NCBI RefSeq assembly: GCF_030295405.1
Contig: NZ_AP027080.1
Location: forward strand, 186,001-250,000
DNA length: 64,000 nucleotides
Origin: Mesoterricola silvestris
GTDB taxonomy: Bacteria > Acidobacteriota > Holophagae > Holophagales > Holophagaceae
Reading direction: 5' to 3'
The translations under genes were made by a program, and so were the position numbers. The first letter of the stretch is position 1. Each line of letters begins with the position of its first letter. A model generated the notes under the pieces. It made no database searches, was not told where the DNA came from, and saw nothing but the letters and a program-made list of their open reading frames with translations. Shown piece by piece: positions 52,202-61,557 of the stretch.

Positions 52202-54889
52202 TCAGGCCTCCAGGGCCTGGAGGACCTGCTCCGTGGGGTAGGGCTTGAACAGGGCGCCGATGATCCAGGCGTTCTGCCGCAGCGCCGCGATGTCGCGGTT
52301 GGCCGTGGAGAGCAGGGCGTAGCGGAAGCGTTCCCGGCCCTTGAGCTCCTCCAGCCAGGGGGCGAGGTCGCCCTGGGCGTCCTTGCTCTCGGTGATGACC
52401 AGGTCCACGGTGCGGGCCGCCAGGATGGCCTCGGCCTCCTCGCGGCTTCCGGCCTCCGCCACCTCGCGCTTCCCGTCGGCCAGGGCCTGGGCCAGGCGCT
52501 TGCGGAAGAAGGCGCTGGGTTCCAGGAGCAGGATGGAGCGCACCGGGGGCCTGCGGTTGAGGTCGGATTCCGTGAGGCCCAGGGCCAGGAGCGCCGTGCG
52601 CGCCGCGCTCTTGAGGCCCAGGCCCGAGGCCCCCAGGAAGATCTCCCGGATGGGTTCCACCATCGCGGGCTGGCGCGTAAGGCCGCCGATCTCGCACAGG
52701 TGGGCGATCTCCCGCCACTCGGAGCCCGGGGCCGCGAGCATCGCCAGCACCCGCTCCGAGAGGGTCTGGGCCAGTTCCGGCCGGATGATCAGCTCGGGAT
52801 CCGTCAGGGCCTCGCGCAGGGCCAGGAGGGCCTCGATCTTCTTCGGGCCCTTGTCGGGGATCTTCTGGATCTGGGCGTTGATGCCGGCTTCCTTCTGGGC
52901 CAGGAGCCCCAGGCCGTCGCCGCGCCGGGCCAGTTCCTTGACCACCGCGGCCACGCGGTCGTTGGACTCCCGGTCCCAGGTCTCCTTGGTGCGCATGTCG
53001 AAGAGGAAGTCCGAGACCCGGTCCTTGAGGAGGTTGTAGGCGGCCCGGTCGAAGACGAAGAGGTCCTGGGAGGCGAGGATGGCGCGCAGGCGCTGGCCCT
53101 CCCCCTCGCGCTCGTCGCAGCACCTCTCGAAGAGGTTCATGAATTCGGGCAGGGCGTCCAGGGGCAGGGGCCGGTCGAAGGCGGGGAAGGCCGTGAGCGA
53201 ACCCTCCAGGGCCAGGATGAGCACCTGGGGCTGCTTGAGCTTGGGGGCCTTCTGCAGGAGGCCCAGGGAGGCCTCCGGGGTGCCCAGTTCCTTGAGGGCC
53301 TCCGCCAGGGCGATCTGCAGGTTGAGGGGCTTGCCGTCGTGGAGCAGGTCCAGGAGCACCGGCGCGCTTCCGGGATAGCCGATGGCCGACAGCGCCTCCA
53401 CGGTCTCCACGATCAGGGCGTCCCGGTTGTCCTTCTGCAGGAAGGCCAGGAGGGGTTCCGCCGCCATGCGGGTGCGGTTCTCCCCGAAGACCCGGATGGC
53501 GCTGCGCACCTGGTCGTGCTGGCCGCTCTCGAACATGGCCATGAGGGCCGGGAAGCTGGAGGGGAGCTTGCCCAGGTGGTGGATGGCCCTCTGGCCCACC
53601 TCCACGATGGGGTCCTCCACCGCCGCCAGGAAGAAGGGGGTGAGCGCGTCGTCCTCCCGGGTGCCCAGGGCGTCCAGGTACTTCTCCCGGCGGGTGAGGT
53701 CCGGGTCCTTGAGAAGCTCGGCCAGCAGGGCCGTTTCGGAAACGGGCAGCAGGCGCAGGAAGGCGGTGACGAACCCGTCGCCCCCGGCGCGGCTCCGCAG
53801 GATCGGCGCGAAGATGGGCAGGATCTCCTCCCGGGCCACCTCCCCGCAGTCCACCTTGAAGGCCAGGGCCTCGGCCACCTGGTCCACCAGGCCCGTGAGG
53901 AAGCCCAGGCGGGTCTCCGCGTTCTGGGCCGCGTCGGAGACCATGGCGGAGTACCGGGCCACCTTGCCTTCGCCCATGAGCATGAGGGCCTCGACGAGGA
54001 AGGTCTCGTAGACGCCGCCCACCCAGGGGCGGAGGTCCTCGACGGCGCCCAGGATGTCGCCCTGCTCCTGGGACGCGGCCCGCTGGAGGCCTTCCAGCAG
54101 CTCCTTGGTCTCGGGGTGGCGGGTGCCGAAGTGGGCCAGGACCTGGCGCAGGAGCTCGGGCAGGACCGAGGCCCGCTGGAGGGTCTGGAGGCGGTTGAGC
54201 CCGGCCAGCAGCAGCTGGTGGTCCAGGAAGTCCTCCCGGGCCGATTCCGCCACCGCCTTCAGGAAGGCCGTGGCCCCGGCCTCGGGCAGGGAGCCCATGA
54301 CCCGGATGGCCAGGCGCTGGGCGAGGGGATCCCCGCTGTGGTAGGCCTCCGCGATGGCCCCGAGGTCCTGGGCGCCGGCCACCGCCCCCAGGAGCTTGGC
54401 GCCCTGGGCCGCCATGCGCAGGTTGCTCTGGCCTTCCAGGAGCCGGCTGATGTGGTAGGCCGCGCCCTGCTGGCTCTGGAAGAGGCCCAGTTCGCGGTTG
54501 AGGATCACCTGGAAATCCGGCTCGGGGCGGGAGGTCTTCAGGGCCGCGAGGGCCGTCATGGCCCCCCGGGTGCCCAGGGTCCCCAGGGCCGCGCACCCCT
54601 CGTCGAAGATGCCCAGGTCCTGCTCGTTCTTGAGGGCCATGGCAATCCAGGGGGTCCATTCCGGCCAGTCGAACTTCGCCACCGTGGCCAGGATGGCCTT
54701 GCGGAGGCCCCGGGGCGTGCCCTGGGAGCCCAGGCGGCTGCCCAGCTCGGGGAGGGCCTGCTTCCGGAGGGTCTGGAGCTGCGTCACCAGGCGGGCCGGG
54801 AACTGAGGGTCCCCCTCGGCGTACTCCTTCAGGAGGTCGCGGAGGGTGTCCAGGGGGGTGAGCGGGATCTTCCGGAGCTGGGTTGGCAT
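52202..54889 (-). CDS. HEAT-repeat protein with C-terminal pseudo-receiver domain
   Basis: The 895-residue protein is almost wholly helical HEAT-like repeats (residues ~20-775). The last ~115 residues have the receiver fold pattern (SILLLEPSAFFRKRLAQAL ... VDLVITESKD ... YALLSTANRD ... GALFKPYP), but the phosphorylated aspartate position reads glutamate (ITES) and the acidic pair at the first strand is reduced to a single Glu (LEPS); the lysine of FKPY is kept. It is therefore probably a non-phosphorylatable interaction module. Start ATG 54889 has AGGA four bases upstream; longer starts at 54931 and 54916 lack one. It is cytosolic, in the same direction as the TPR gene. Confidence 0.75.
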   Translation of the reverse strand: MPTQLRKIPLTPLDTLRDLLKEYAEGDPQFPARLVTQLQTLRKQALPELGSRLGSQGTPRGLRKAILATVAKFDWPEWTPWIAMALKNEQDLGIFDEGCAALGTLGTRGAMTALAALKTSRPEPDFQVILNRELGLFQSQQGAAYHISRLLEGQSNLRMAAQGAKLLGAVAGAQDLGAIAEAYHSGDPLAQRLAIRVMGSLPEAGATAFLKAVAESAREDFLDHQLLLAGLNRLQTLQRASVLPELLRQVLAHFGTRHPETKELLEGLQRAASQEQGDILGAVEDLRPWVGGVYETFLVEALMLMGEGKVARYSAMVSDAAQNAETRLGFLTGLVDQVAEALAFKVDCGEVAREEILPIFAPILRSRAGGDGFVTAFLRLLPVSETALLAELLKDPDLTRREKYLDALGTREDDALTPFFLAAVEDPIVEVGQRAIHHLGKLPSSFPALMAMFESGQHDQVRSAIRVFGENRTRMAAEPLLAFLQKDNRDALIVETVEALSAIGYPGSAPVLLDLLHDGKPLNLQIALAEALKELGTPEASLGLLQKAPKLKQPQVLILALEGSLTAFPAFDRPLPLDALPEFMNLFERCCDEREGEGQRLRAILASQDLFVFDRAAYNLLKDRVSDFLFDMRTKETWDRESNDRVAAVVKELARRGDGLGLLAQKEAGINAQIQKIPDKGPKKIEALLALREALTDPELIIRPELAQTLSERVLAMLAAPGSEWREIAHLCEIGGLTRQPAMVEPIREIFLGASGLGLKSAARTALLALGLTESDLNRRPPVRSILLLEPSAFFRKRLAQALADGKREVAEAGSREEAEAILAARTVDLVITESKDAQGDLAPWLEELKGRERFRYALLSTANRDIAALRQNAWIIGALFKPYPTEQVLQALEA

Positions 54890-54959
54890 TGAATCCTGCG
54901 AAAAAGGGGCTTCAAGCATTATTCTTTTCACAATCGCGGCGATTCGCTAGCGTTTCTCC

Positions 54960-55640
54960 ATGCGCCTTCCGTATTTTCTGTCCCTGGCCATCTCCAGCCT
55001 CCTCGGGGCCCAGATCCCCTTCGGGGAGCTGGCCCCCATGGATCGCGAGGAGGCCCAGCGGATCGTGGACAAGGCCGACTTCGCCTTCCAGACCCGCACC
55101 CGGCCCGTGCAGGTGCGCTCCGCCACCATGGAGAAGATCTTCGACCACCCCCGCATGAGCATGGCCCTGTGGCGGTACTGCGGGTTCGTGCCGGGCTTCT
55201 TCGGATTCGCCTGCCCCGACGGCTCCTGGACCCTGGACGACACCCGGGGGCTCACCGGGCGCCTGCGCTGCGTGCTGTGGAAACCCGGGTTCCGGGTCTA
55301 CCTGGTGGAGGGCCGGGCCGAGGCGGGCCGGCTCAAGACGCCCTTCGCCGTGGGGGCGCGCATGGCCGTGGCCTACCGCTACTGGGACTCCCCCCAGGGC
55401 TTCGAGACCCACCTCCAGACCTGGACGGCCCTGGATTCCGCGGTCCTGGGCATCGTCGCCCGGCCCTTCCAGGGGTACATCCGCCATCGCCAGGACGAAT
55501 TCATCGCCTACATCAACGGCAATATCGCCACCTTCGGCCAGTTCGCCGAGCGGGACCCCGGGGAATTCCGCGAACCCATCCGGCGGGAGGGGGATCCGGT
55601 GGCGATCCGCGATTTCGACCTCCTCTTCCCCCGGCGCTGA
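54960..55640 (+). CDS. Hypothetical secreted protein
   Basis: I do not recognise this 226-residue protein. It opens with a signal peptide (RLPYFLSLAISSLLGAQ) and has a compact, aromatic-rich body with cysteines in YCGFVPGFFGFACPDG and LRCVLW that could form disulfides. There is no membrane segment beyond the signal. It is divergent from the HEAT gene across 70 bases, and the next gene starts at the last base of its stop (TGATG), so the two are coupled. Confidence 0.6.
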   Translation: MRLPYFLSLAISSLLGAQIPFGELAPMDREEAQRIVDKADFAFQTRTRPVQVRSATMEKIFDHPRMSMALWRYCGFVPGFFGFACPDGSWTLDDTRGLTGRLRCVLWKPGFRVYLVEGRAEAGRLKTPFAVGARMAVAYRYWDSPQGFETHLQTWTALDSAVLGIVARPFQGYIRHRQDEFIAYINGNIATFGQFAERDPGEFREPIRREGDPVAIRDFDLLFPRR

Positions 55641-56341
55641 TGGAACCCGTCCGGAACCTCTGGGAGCGGGCCCTCCGGCCCGGGGAGGGGTTCCGCCAAC
55701 GGGCCCGGGAAGCCCCCGCCCTGGGGGCCTCCCTGAAGGAGCTGCTCCTGCTGCGGTCCCCCCTGGCCTTCCTGGGCATGGTCCTGGGCTACCTGTCCTT
55801 CTCGTCCCTGTACGCCCGCCTGATCTCCCCGGAAAGCGACCTGTGGACCCGGATCCTCCCGCAGCTCCCGGAGACGGTGGACCCGGCCGAACTCCGCGCG
55901 GCCCTGGCGAACCTCCCCGCCGCCCCCGGCCTCCACGCGCTCCTGCCCTGGATGGCGGCGCTGGCCCCCGTGGCGGTCCTGGGCCTCTGGCTCCACGACG
56001 CCACCTTCGACCACATGGCGTTGTGGCTCCTGGGGGGCCTGCGGGAGCGCCGCGGCTTCCGGGCCAGCCTGGTGGCCGACGCCGAGGCCCTCAAGGTGGG
56101 CGCCCTGGGAGCCGCCGCGGCCCTGCTGGCCGAGCTGCCCGGGGTGGGCTTCGTCCTCGGCCTGGCCCTCCTGCCCGTGGCGGCGTACTTCTGGATCCTG
56201 CGGGGCTACGCCCTGGCCGCGTGGCACGGATGCGCCCCCTGGAAGGGGGTCGTGGCCACCCTGGTCCACGTGGCGCTGGTGGGGGTCTGGCTGGGCCTGC
56301 TGATCCTGGCCTGCGTCGTGGGGGTCCTGATGCTCCTGTAG
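55640..56341 (+). CDS. Hypothetical YIP1-like membrane protein
   Basis: The 233-residue protein has about five hydrophobic segments (for example ~38-58, 100-118, 145-162, 168-188 and 205-230) after a cytosolic N-terminus that contains PVRNLWERALRPGEGF, a pattern seen in YIP1/DUF1282-type proteins. No catalytic motif is visible. The ATG shares one base with the upstream stop, and the pair may form a two-gene unit with the roadblock-like gene following. Confidence 0.6.
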   Translation: MEPVRNLWERALRPGEGFRQRAREAPALGASLKELLLLRSPLAFLGMVLGYLSFSSLYARLISPESDLWTRILPQLPETVDPAELRAALANLPAAPGLHALLPWMAALAPVAVLGLWLHDATFDHMALWLLGGLRERRGFRASLVADAEALKVGALGAAAALLAELPGVGFVLGLALLPVAAYFWILRGYALAAWHGCAPWKGVVATLVHVALVGVWLGLLILACVVGVLMLL

Positions 56342-56409
56342 ATATGGTTCATGGTGGCGTTCCCCCCGGAGACAGGTCATCATGTGACGTTCCCCGAGGG
56401 AGTTTCCCC

Positions 56410-56769
56410 ATGTCCTTCCAGGCCATTCTGGACAATCTGATCGAGCGGGTGCCCGAGGCCATCGCGGCGACCTTCAACGACAAGGACGGGGATCCCCTCT
56501 GCTCGCGCACCATCGAGGTGCCCAACGACGCCCTGCAGCTGCTCGGCGCCTACCGGAACGTCGTCAAGCGCCACCTCCAGCAGGCGGTCGAGGAATTCGA
56601 CCGGGGCGAGGTGGAGCAGGTGGCCTTCTGCACGGACCAGCACTGGATCCTCATGATGGGCGGGCAGGAGCACTGCTCCCTGGTGCTGGTGATGCGCCGG
56701 GACGGTATCCTTGGCCGCGCCCGTTTCCAGATGCAGCAGGCCCTGGACGCGCTCAACCAGGAGCTGTAA
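56410..56769 (+). CDS. Roadblock/LC7-like small protein
   Basis: The 119-residue protein has the size and alternating helix-strand order of the roadblock/LC7 fold: an N-terminal helix (FQAILDNLIERVPEA), strands with AATFNDKDGDPL, a long central helix (LGAYRNVVKRHLQQAVEEF) and terminal strands with LMMGGQEHCSLVLVM. Roadblock proteins in bacteria regulate small GTPases such as MglA in motility or polarity. No GTPase gene is adjacent. GAGGGAG precedes the ATG by six bases. Confidence 0.65.
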   Translation: MSFQAILDNLIERVPEAIAATFNDKDGDPLCSRTIEVPNDALQLLGAYRNVVKRHLQQAVEEFDRGEVEQVAFCTDQHWILMMGGQEHCSLVLVMRRDGILGRARFQMQQALDALNQEL

Positions 56770-56814
56770 TCCCCCCCTTCTGAAACACCGAAAAACCAGC
56801 GATATGGGAGAAAC

Positions 56815-58221
56815 ATGGTCCGATTTACGGGTCTTCTTGGTCTTGTCTGTTTCATGGCTCTGGCCTATGCCTGGTCCTCGGACCGCAAATCCATCCACTG
56901 GAAAACCGTCGGCTGGGGCATGGCCCTGCAGTGGATCCTGGCCCTGGTGGTGCTCAAGGGCGAAGCCCTCTCCCACGCCCTGGGCTTCCTTCCCTTCCCG
57001 CCCCACGCGGGCTGGGTGATCTTCGCCCTCCTCTTCGTGCCGATGATCTTCAAGCGCTACGGGATCCTGCAGGTGGCCTGGTTCAAGTGGGCCCTGGGCT
57101 CCGTGGTGACCTTGGCCCTGGTGCGCGGGAACCTCGTGGGCTCGGTCTTCGACAAGGCGCGGGTGGTGGTGGAGGGCCTCATGTCCTACGCCAAGGCCGG
57201 CGCCACCTTCGTCTTCGGACCCCTGGCCACCCCCGGCGGCGCCGTGATCACCAACGCCCAGGGCGTGACCGTGGGCAGCATGGGCATGATCTTCGCCTTC
57301 GTGGTGCTGCCCACCATCATCTTCGTGGCCAGCATCTTCGCGGTGCTCTACCACGTGGGCGCCATGCAGTGGGTGGTGGGGGCCTTCTCCCGCGCCATCA
57401 GCCGCTTCCTCAAGGTCAGCGGCGCCGAGAGCCTTTCGGTCTCCGCCAGCATCCTCATGGGCCAGACCGAGGCCCCGCTCACCATCCGCCCCTACCTGGC
57501 CGCCCTCACCCGCAGCGAGCTCATGGTGGTCATGACCGCCGGCATGGCCCACGTGTCGGGCTCCATCATGGTGGCCTACGTGCAGGTGGCCCACGTGGAC
57601 GTGGTGCACCTGCTCACCGCCGTCATCATGACCGCCCCCGGCGCCATCATGATCGCCAAGATCCTGGAGCCCGAGACCGGCACCCCCGCCACCGCCGGCG
57701 AGATCCAGGTGAACATCCCCTCCAACGACGCCAACGTCCTGGACGCCGCCGCCCGCGGCGCCTCCGAGGGCCTGCACCTGGCCATCAACGTGGCCGGCAT
57801 GCTCATCGCCTTCATCGCCCTCATCGCCCTCATGAACGGCGTCCTGAAGGCCATCTTCCCCGCCCTCTCCCTGGAGCTGGTGCTGGGCATCCTCTTCCGC
57901 CCCTTCGCGTGGCTCATGGGCATCCCCTGGAAGGAGGCCGGCGTCGTGGGCTCCCTCCTGGGCCAGCGCATGGTCATCAACGAATTCGTGGCCTTCATCC
58001 AGCTGGGCAACCTCCCCGACCTGAGCACCAAGGCCCGCCTCGTCACCACCTTCGCCCTCTGCGGCTTCGCCAACTTCAGCAGCATCGCCATCCAGGTCGG
58101 CGGCATCGGCGCCCTGGTCCCCGAACGCCGCGGCGACCTCGCCCGCCTTGGCCTCAAAGCCATGATCGCCGGCACCCTCGCCAACTTCATGTCCGCCTGC
58201 ATCGCCGGGATTCTCAGTTAG
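56815..58221 (+). CDS. Concentrative nucleoside transporter (CNT/NupC family)
   Basis: The 468-residue inner-membrane protein has about ten hydrophobic segments and the CNT motifs [13 protein letters not shown] near residue 220, [20 protein letters not shown] near 318, INEFVAF near 388 and [20 protein letters not shown] near 410. CNT proteins import nucleosides with H+ or Na+. With punA in the window the cell appears able to salvage purine nucleosides. GGGAGAAAC precedes the ATG. It converges on nuoF across a large inverted repeat. Confidence 0.93.
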   Translation: MVRFTGLLGLVCFMALAYAWSSDRKSIHWKTVGWGMALQWILALVVLKGEALSHALGFLPFPPHAGWVIFALLFVPMIFKRYGILQVAWFKWALGSVVTLALVRGNLVGSVFDKARVVVEGLMSYAKAGATFVFGPLATPGGAVITNAQGVTVGSMGMIFAFVVLPTIIFVASIFAVLYHVGAMQWVVGAFSRAISRFLKVSGAESLSVSASILMGQTEAPLTIRPYLAALTRSELMVVMTAGMAHVSGSIMVAYVQVAHVDVVHLLTAVIMTAPGAIMIAKILEPETGTPATAGEIQVNIPSNDANVLDAAARGASEGLHLAINVAGMLIAFIALIALMNGVLKAIFPALSLELVLGILFRPFAWLMGIPWKEAGVVGSLLGQRMVINEFVAFIQLGNLPDLSTKARLVTTFALCGFANFSSIAIQVGGIGALVPERRGDLARLGLKAMIAGTLANFMSACIAGILS

Positions 58222-58249
58222 GGGCGCCGGCGCTTTCGGCTGACGGGTT

Positions 58250-58659
58250 CCGGACTCCCGCCCCGGTTCGTTGACGCAGGCAAGCTGCGTCAACGGAGAG
58301 CTCACGTTCAGGGTCGGGGGAGGGGTGTTTGCACACGCCGGCTTCGATGGGCATGCTGGCGGCTGGGAAAGGCGAGGCCCCCCAGGTTGGCCTATGGCCC
58401 TTCGACCCGCTGCGAGTGTACCGAAGTGAAGCGGATCCGCGCCGACGCTGACTGGTCAACGTCGGCGCCCTCGCATTTGCGGGCCGGGCCACTCGAAGCG
58501 TGCCCACGGAGCCTAGGCCCCGCCGGAGGGCATGGACGTTCCCGCCGGGCAGAGCCCTCCATCGAAGCCGGCGTGTGCAAACACCCCTCCCTGGCCCCTG
58601 AACGTGAGCTCTCCGTTGACGCAGCTTGCCTGCGTCAACGAACCGGGGCGTGAGTCCGG
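58250..58659. repeat. Large inverted repeat (~99-bp arms) between convergent genes
   Basis: Arms 58250-58348 and 58561-58659 are inverted copies at about 95% identity, separated by 212 bases. Each arm holds its own perfect hairpin, GTTGACGCAG-GCAAG-CTGCGTCAAC, and the word GTGTTTGCACACG. The spacer has a further stem (GCGCCGACG/CGTCGGCGC). Weaker similarity runs on to both flanking stop codons. The whole gap 58222-58673 holds no credible gene. It could end transcription from both sides, or be a non-autonomous mobile element. Confidence 0.8.
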
Positions 58660-58673
58660 GACACGCAGGCCTA

Positions 58674-60053
58674 CTACGCCGGCGCCAGAACCCCAGGCAG
58701 TATGGACTTCGCCCCCGCCATGCAGGATTTGTGCTCGATGTGGTACTCGAATTCGGGGCGGAATTTTTGGAGGAAGGATTCCACGGGGCCGCAGGCGGCG
58801 TCGCCCAGGGGGCAGAGGGTGCGCATGTTGATCCGGGGGGGGAGGCTGGCCAGGAGGTCCAGGTCGGCGGGGCGGCCCTGGCCGTGCTCGATGCGGTGGA
58901 GGATCATCTCCATCCAGTTGCAGCCTTCCCGGCAGGGGGTGCACTGGCCGCAGCTCTCGTGGGCGTAGAAATGGGTGAGGCGCAGCAGGGCCTGGACCAT
59001 GCAGGTGCTTTCGTCCATGACGATCATGCCGCCGGAGCCGGCCATGGAGCCCCGGGCCTTGACGGTGTCGAAGTCCATGGGGCAGTCGAAGTCCTTGGCG
59101 TCGAAGACGGGGGCGCTGGAGCCTCCGGGGATGACGGCCTTGATCTTGCGGCCGGTGCTGGAGCCGCCGCCCAGGTCGTTGAGGATGAAGTCCATGGGCA
59201 GGCCCAGGGGGAGCTCGTAGAGGCCGGGGCGCTTCACGTGGCCGCTGAGGCCGTAGATGCGGGTGCCGGTGTTGCCGGGGGTGCCCAGCTCGGCGTAGGC
59301 GGCGCCGCCCATGCGGAGGATGGGGGCCACCGCCGCCAAGGTCTCCACGTTGTTGACGGTGGTGGGCTGGCCGAAGGCGCCCACGGAGGCCGGGAAGGGG
59401 GGCTTCACCCGGGGCTCGCCCCGGCGGCCTTCGAGGCTGTTGAGCAGGGCCGTCTCCTCCCCGCAGATGTAGGCGCCCGCGCCCCGGTAGGTGAGGATGT
59501 CGTAGTCCCAGCCGGTGCCCAGGATGTCCTTGCCCAGGTAGCCCGCGTCCCGGGCCTCCTGGAGGGCGGCCTCCAGCTTGTCGATGAGCCAGGAGAACTC
59601 GCCCCGCAGGTAGATGAACCCGGTGCGGCACTGCATGGCCCACCCGGCGATGATCATGCCCTCGATGAGCTGGTGGGGGTTGTATTCCAGGATCGCGCGG
59701 TCCTTGAAGGTGCCGGGCTCGCCCTCGTCGCCGTTGCACACCAGGTAGCGGGTCACCTTGCGCTCCGGGGTGTCCTTGGGCATGAAGCCCCACTTCATCC
59801 CGGTGCGGAAGCCGGCGCCGCCCCGGCCGCGCAGGTCGGAGGCCTTCACCTCGGCCGTGACGGCGGCGGGCTCCATCTTCAGGGCCTTGCGGCAGGCCTC
59901 GTAGCCCTCCCATTTCCGGGTGTAGACCTGGAGGCGCCAGTTGTCCAGTTCGCCGGCGCCCCGGAGCATGAGGTTGGGGTACCGGGAGGAGCCGAAGCCC
60001 TCGAAGGTGTAGATCTGGGGATCGGGCTTGGTGCGGATGGCGGCCATGGTCAT
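58674..60053 (-). CDS. nuoF: NADH-quinone oxidoreductase subunit F (NADH/FMN subunit)
   Basis: The 459-residue protein has the FMN/NADH region (RGRGGAGFRTGMKWGFMP and CNGDEGEPGTFKDR), the SLBB-type middle, and the [4Fe-4S] cysteines in CGQCTPCREG with a fourth in CPLGDAACG. It accepts electrons from NADH in Complex I or in a soluble diaphorase module. Start ATG 60053 overlaps the nuoE stop (ATGA). No nuoG follows: the next gene is a convergent transporter beyond an inverted repeat. Confidence 0.95.
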   Translation of the reverse strand: MTMAAIRTKPDPQIYTFEGFGSSRYPNLMLRGAGELDNWRLQVYTRKWEGYEACRKALKMEPAAVTAEVKASDLRGRGGAGFRTGMKWGFMPKDTPERKVTRYLVCNGDEGEPGTFKDRAILEYNPHQLIEGMIIAGWAMQCRTGFIYLRGEFSWLIDKLEAALQEARDAGYLGKDILGTGWDYDILTYRGAGAYICGEETALLNSLEGRRGEPRVKPPFPASVGAFGQPTTVNNVETLAAVAPILRMGGAAYAELGTPGNTGTRIYGLSGHVKRPGLYELPLGLPMDFILNDLGGGSSTGRKIKAVIPGGSSAPVFDAKDFDCPMDFDTVKARGSMAGSGGMIVMDESTCMVQALLRLTHFYAHESCGQCTPCREGCNWMEMILHRIEHGQGRPADLDLLASLPPRINMRTLCPLGDAACGPVESFLQKFRPEFEYHIEHKSCMAGAKSILPGVLAPA

Positions 60054-60625
60054 TCCCCCCACGCTGCGGTCTCGCCGCGCCGGCAGGCGTCCATGAGGGC
60101 CTCCAGCTTCGCCTCGTCCACGAACTCGTCGAAGACGCCGTGGTTGATCTGGATGCAGGGCCCGCTGCCGCAGGAGGCCAGGCACTCCACCTCGTCCACG
60201 CTCCAGAGCCCGTCCGGGGAGGGGCCTTCCCCGGGCCTGGCGCCGGTCTTCTCGATGACCTTGGCCAGCAGGTCCGCGGCCCCGTTCAGGGCGCAGCAGA
60301 GGTTGGTGCACACCTCGAAGTGGTACCGCCCCACGGGCTTCTTCCGGAACATGGTGTAGAACGTGGCAACCCCGAAGACGTGCCCCTCGGGCACGCCCAG
60401 GGCCGCGGCCACCTCCTTCATGGCCCCCAGGCTCAGGAAGCCGAATTCCTTCTGGGCGATGTACAGCGCCGGGAGGGTGCCGGCCATGCGGTCCGGGAAC
60501 TGGGCCGCGATGGACTGGATCTTCGCGATGGCCTCGGGGCTCAGCTTCTCCCGCTGGGTCCTGGGCAGCCGTTCGCCCGGCGCCAGGGGCACATCGCTGG
60601 TTTCAGGGGGGAGGGGATGGTTCAT
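60050..60625 (-). CDS. nuoE: NADH-quinone oxidoreductase subunit E ([2Fe-2S] subunit)
   Basis: The 191-residue protein has the thioredoxin-like NuoE fold with cluster ligands in CTNLCC (C-x4-C) and CLASCGSGP (C-x3-C), and a helical N-terminal part (FPDRMAGTLPALYIAQKEFG). It passes electrons between the NuoF flavin and the [2Fe-2S] cluster. Start ATG 60623-60625 is chosen as the first in-frame codon with a normal-length product; the ribosome site is weak. It is divergent from the MarR gene. Confidence 0.93.
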   Translation of the reverse strand: MNHPLPPETSDVPLAPGERLPRTQREKLSPEAIAKIQSIAAQFPDRMAGTLPALYIAQKEFGFLSLGAMKEVAAALGVPEGHVFGVATFYTMFRKKPVGRYHFEVCTNLCCALNGAADLLAKVIEKTGARPGEGPSPDGLWSVDEVECLASCGSGPCIQINHGVFDEFVDEAKLEALMDACRRGETAAWGE

Positions 60626-60813
60626 GGCTCGTCCGGGAAGGTCATCAAGGACACCCAGTCTATCCTGTATCCCCGGCGGCATCCCCATGGACCTTGACGC
60701 CAAAATTTCGCGCGGGTTCCTCCGGCCGCTTCCGGCCCGGGGCACCCCTGGACACCCCGCGGCCCCCCATTAGAATTGATCCACGCCCCAAGGCACTCGG
60801 AACGGTCGATCCC

Positions 60814-61299
60814 ATGCAGCTTCGCGAAGAGCTCCTCATCAACAAGCCCCTGGACCCCGGCCAGGAGCTCCTGCTTTCCATCCTGCTCTGCCGGGAGTAC
60901 GCCACGCGCCTCAGCGACGAGCGGCTCTTCAAGCCCGCCGGCATCACGGACCAGCAGTTCAACGTGCTGCGCATCCTCAAAGGCGGCCCCGAGGACGGCT
61001 ACCTCATCCGGGACCTGCGGCGCCGCATCATCTCCCGCAGCGCCGACGTGCCGCGGCTCGTGGACCGCATGGTGAAGGCGGGCCTGGTGCGCCGGAGGGA
61101 GGACCCCAACGACCGCCGGGGCTGCCTCGTGCAGCTCACCCCCGAGGGCCGGACCCTGGAGGCCAAGCTGGCCCCGGTGCACACCGCCCTCTGCCGGGAA
61201 GTGGACGGCCTGTTGACGCCGGAGGAGGGACGGACCCTCATCGCGCTGCAGCAGAAGCTGCGGGAAGGGGTCCGGGAGCGGCTGGAGATGGGCGACTAG
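60814..61299 (+). CDS. MarR-family transcriptional regulator
   Basis: The 161-residue protein has a winged-helix domain at ~40-125: ITDQQFNVLRILKG, the recognition helix region IISRSADVPRLVDRMVKAGLVRR and the wing EDPNDRRGCLVQLTPEG. Flanking helices form the dimer interface. It may control the divergent nuoEF genes or itself through the 188-base gap (60626-60813), but no dyad there is strong enough to call. Start ATG 60814 is not preceded by a clear ribosome site. Confidence 0.88.
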   Translation: MQLREELLINKPLDPGQELLLSILLCREYATRLSDERLFKPAGITDQQFNVLRILKGGPEDGYLIRDLRRRIISRSADVPRLVDRMVKAGLVRRREDPNDRRGCLVQLTPEGRTLEAKLAPVHTALCREVDGLLTPEEGRTLIALQQKLREGVRERLEMGD

Positions 61300-61428
61300 C
61301 CGGGGCGGTATTGAAATGGCCTGACTGTCCCGCCCGCCATTCTGCGCCGGTACAACCTGGAAGGTCTCTTGGATAGCGGGTCCGGTATGGCCTGACTCCA
61401 TGGGCCGTGGAAACCCAGGGAAAATGAA

Positions 61429-61557
61429 AAACGCTGGGGCGCTGAGGACTCGCTGGGGCGCTGGGAAAAGCAATACCTGGGGTTCTTATCGCCGCGCCCT
61501 GGCCAGGTTTTCCTGCTTTTCCCAGCGCCCCAGCGAGTCCTCAGCGCCCCAGCGTTT
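61429..61557. repeat. Perfect 44-bp inverted repeat (hairpin element)
   Basis: Arms 61429-61472 and 61514-61557 are perfect inverted copies around 41 bases; an inner ACCTGG/CCAGGT stem extends the pairing. Each arm repeats the word CGCTGGGGCGCTG twice, like the dispersed CGCTGGGG/CGCAGAGGCGCAGAG-type hairpin elements seen in other genomes. The rest of the 384-base gap 61300-61683 holds only a short direct repeat (ATGGCCTGACT at 61316 and 61387) and no gene. Confidence 0.8.

Noticed and set aside
58387-58653. Small open frames inside the inverted repeat
   Set aside because: They follow the repeat arms in both directions and repeat the same peptide, so they are by-products of the repeat.
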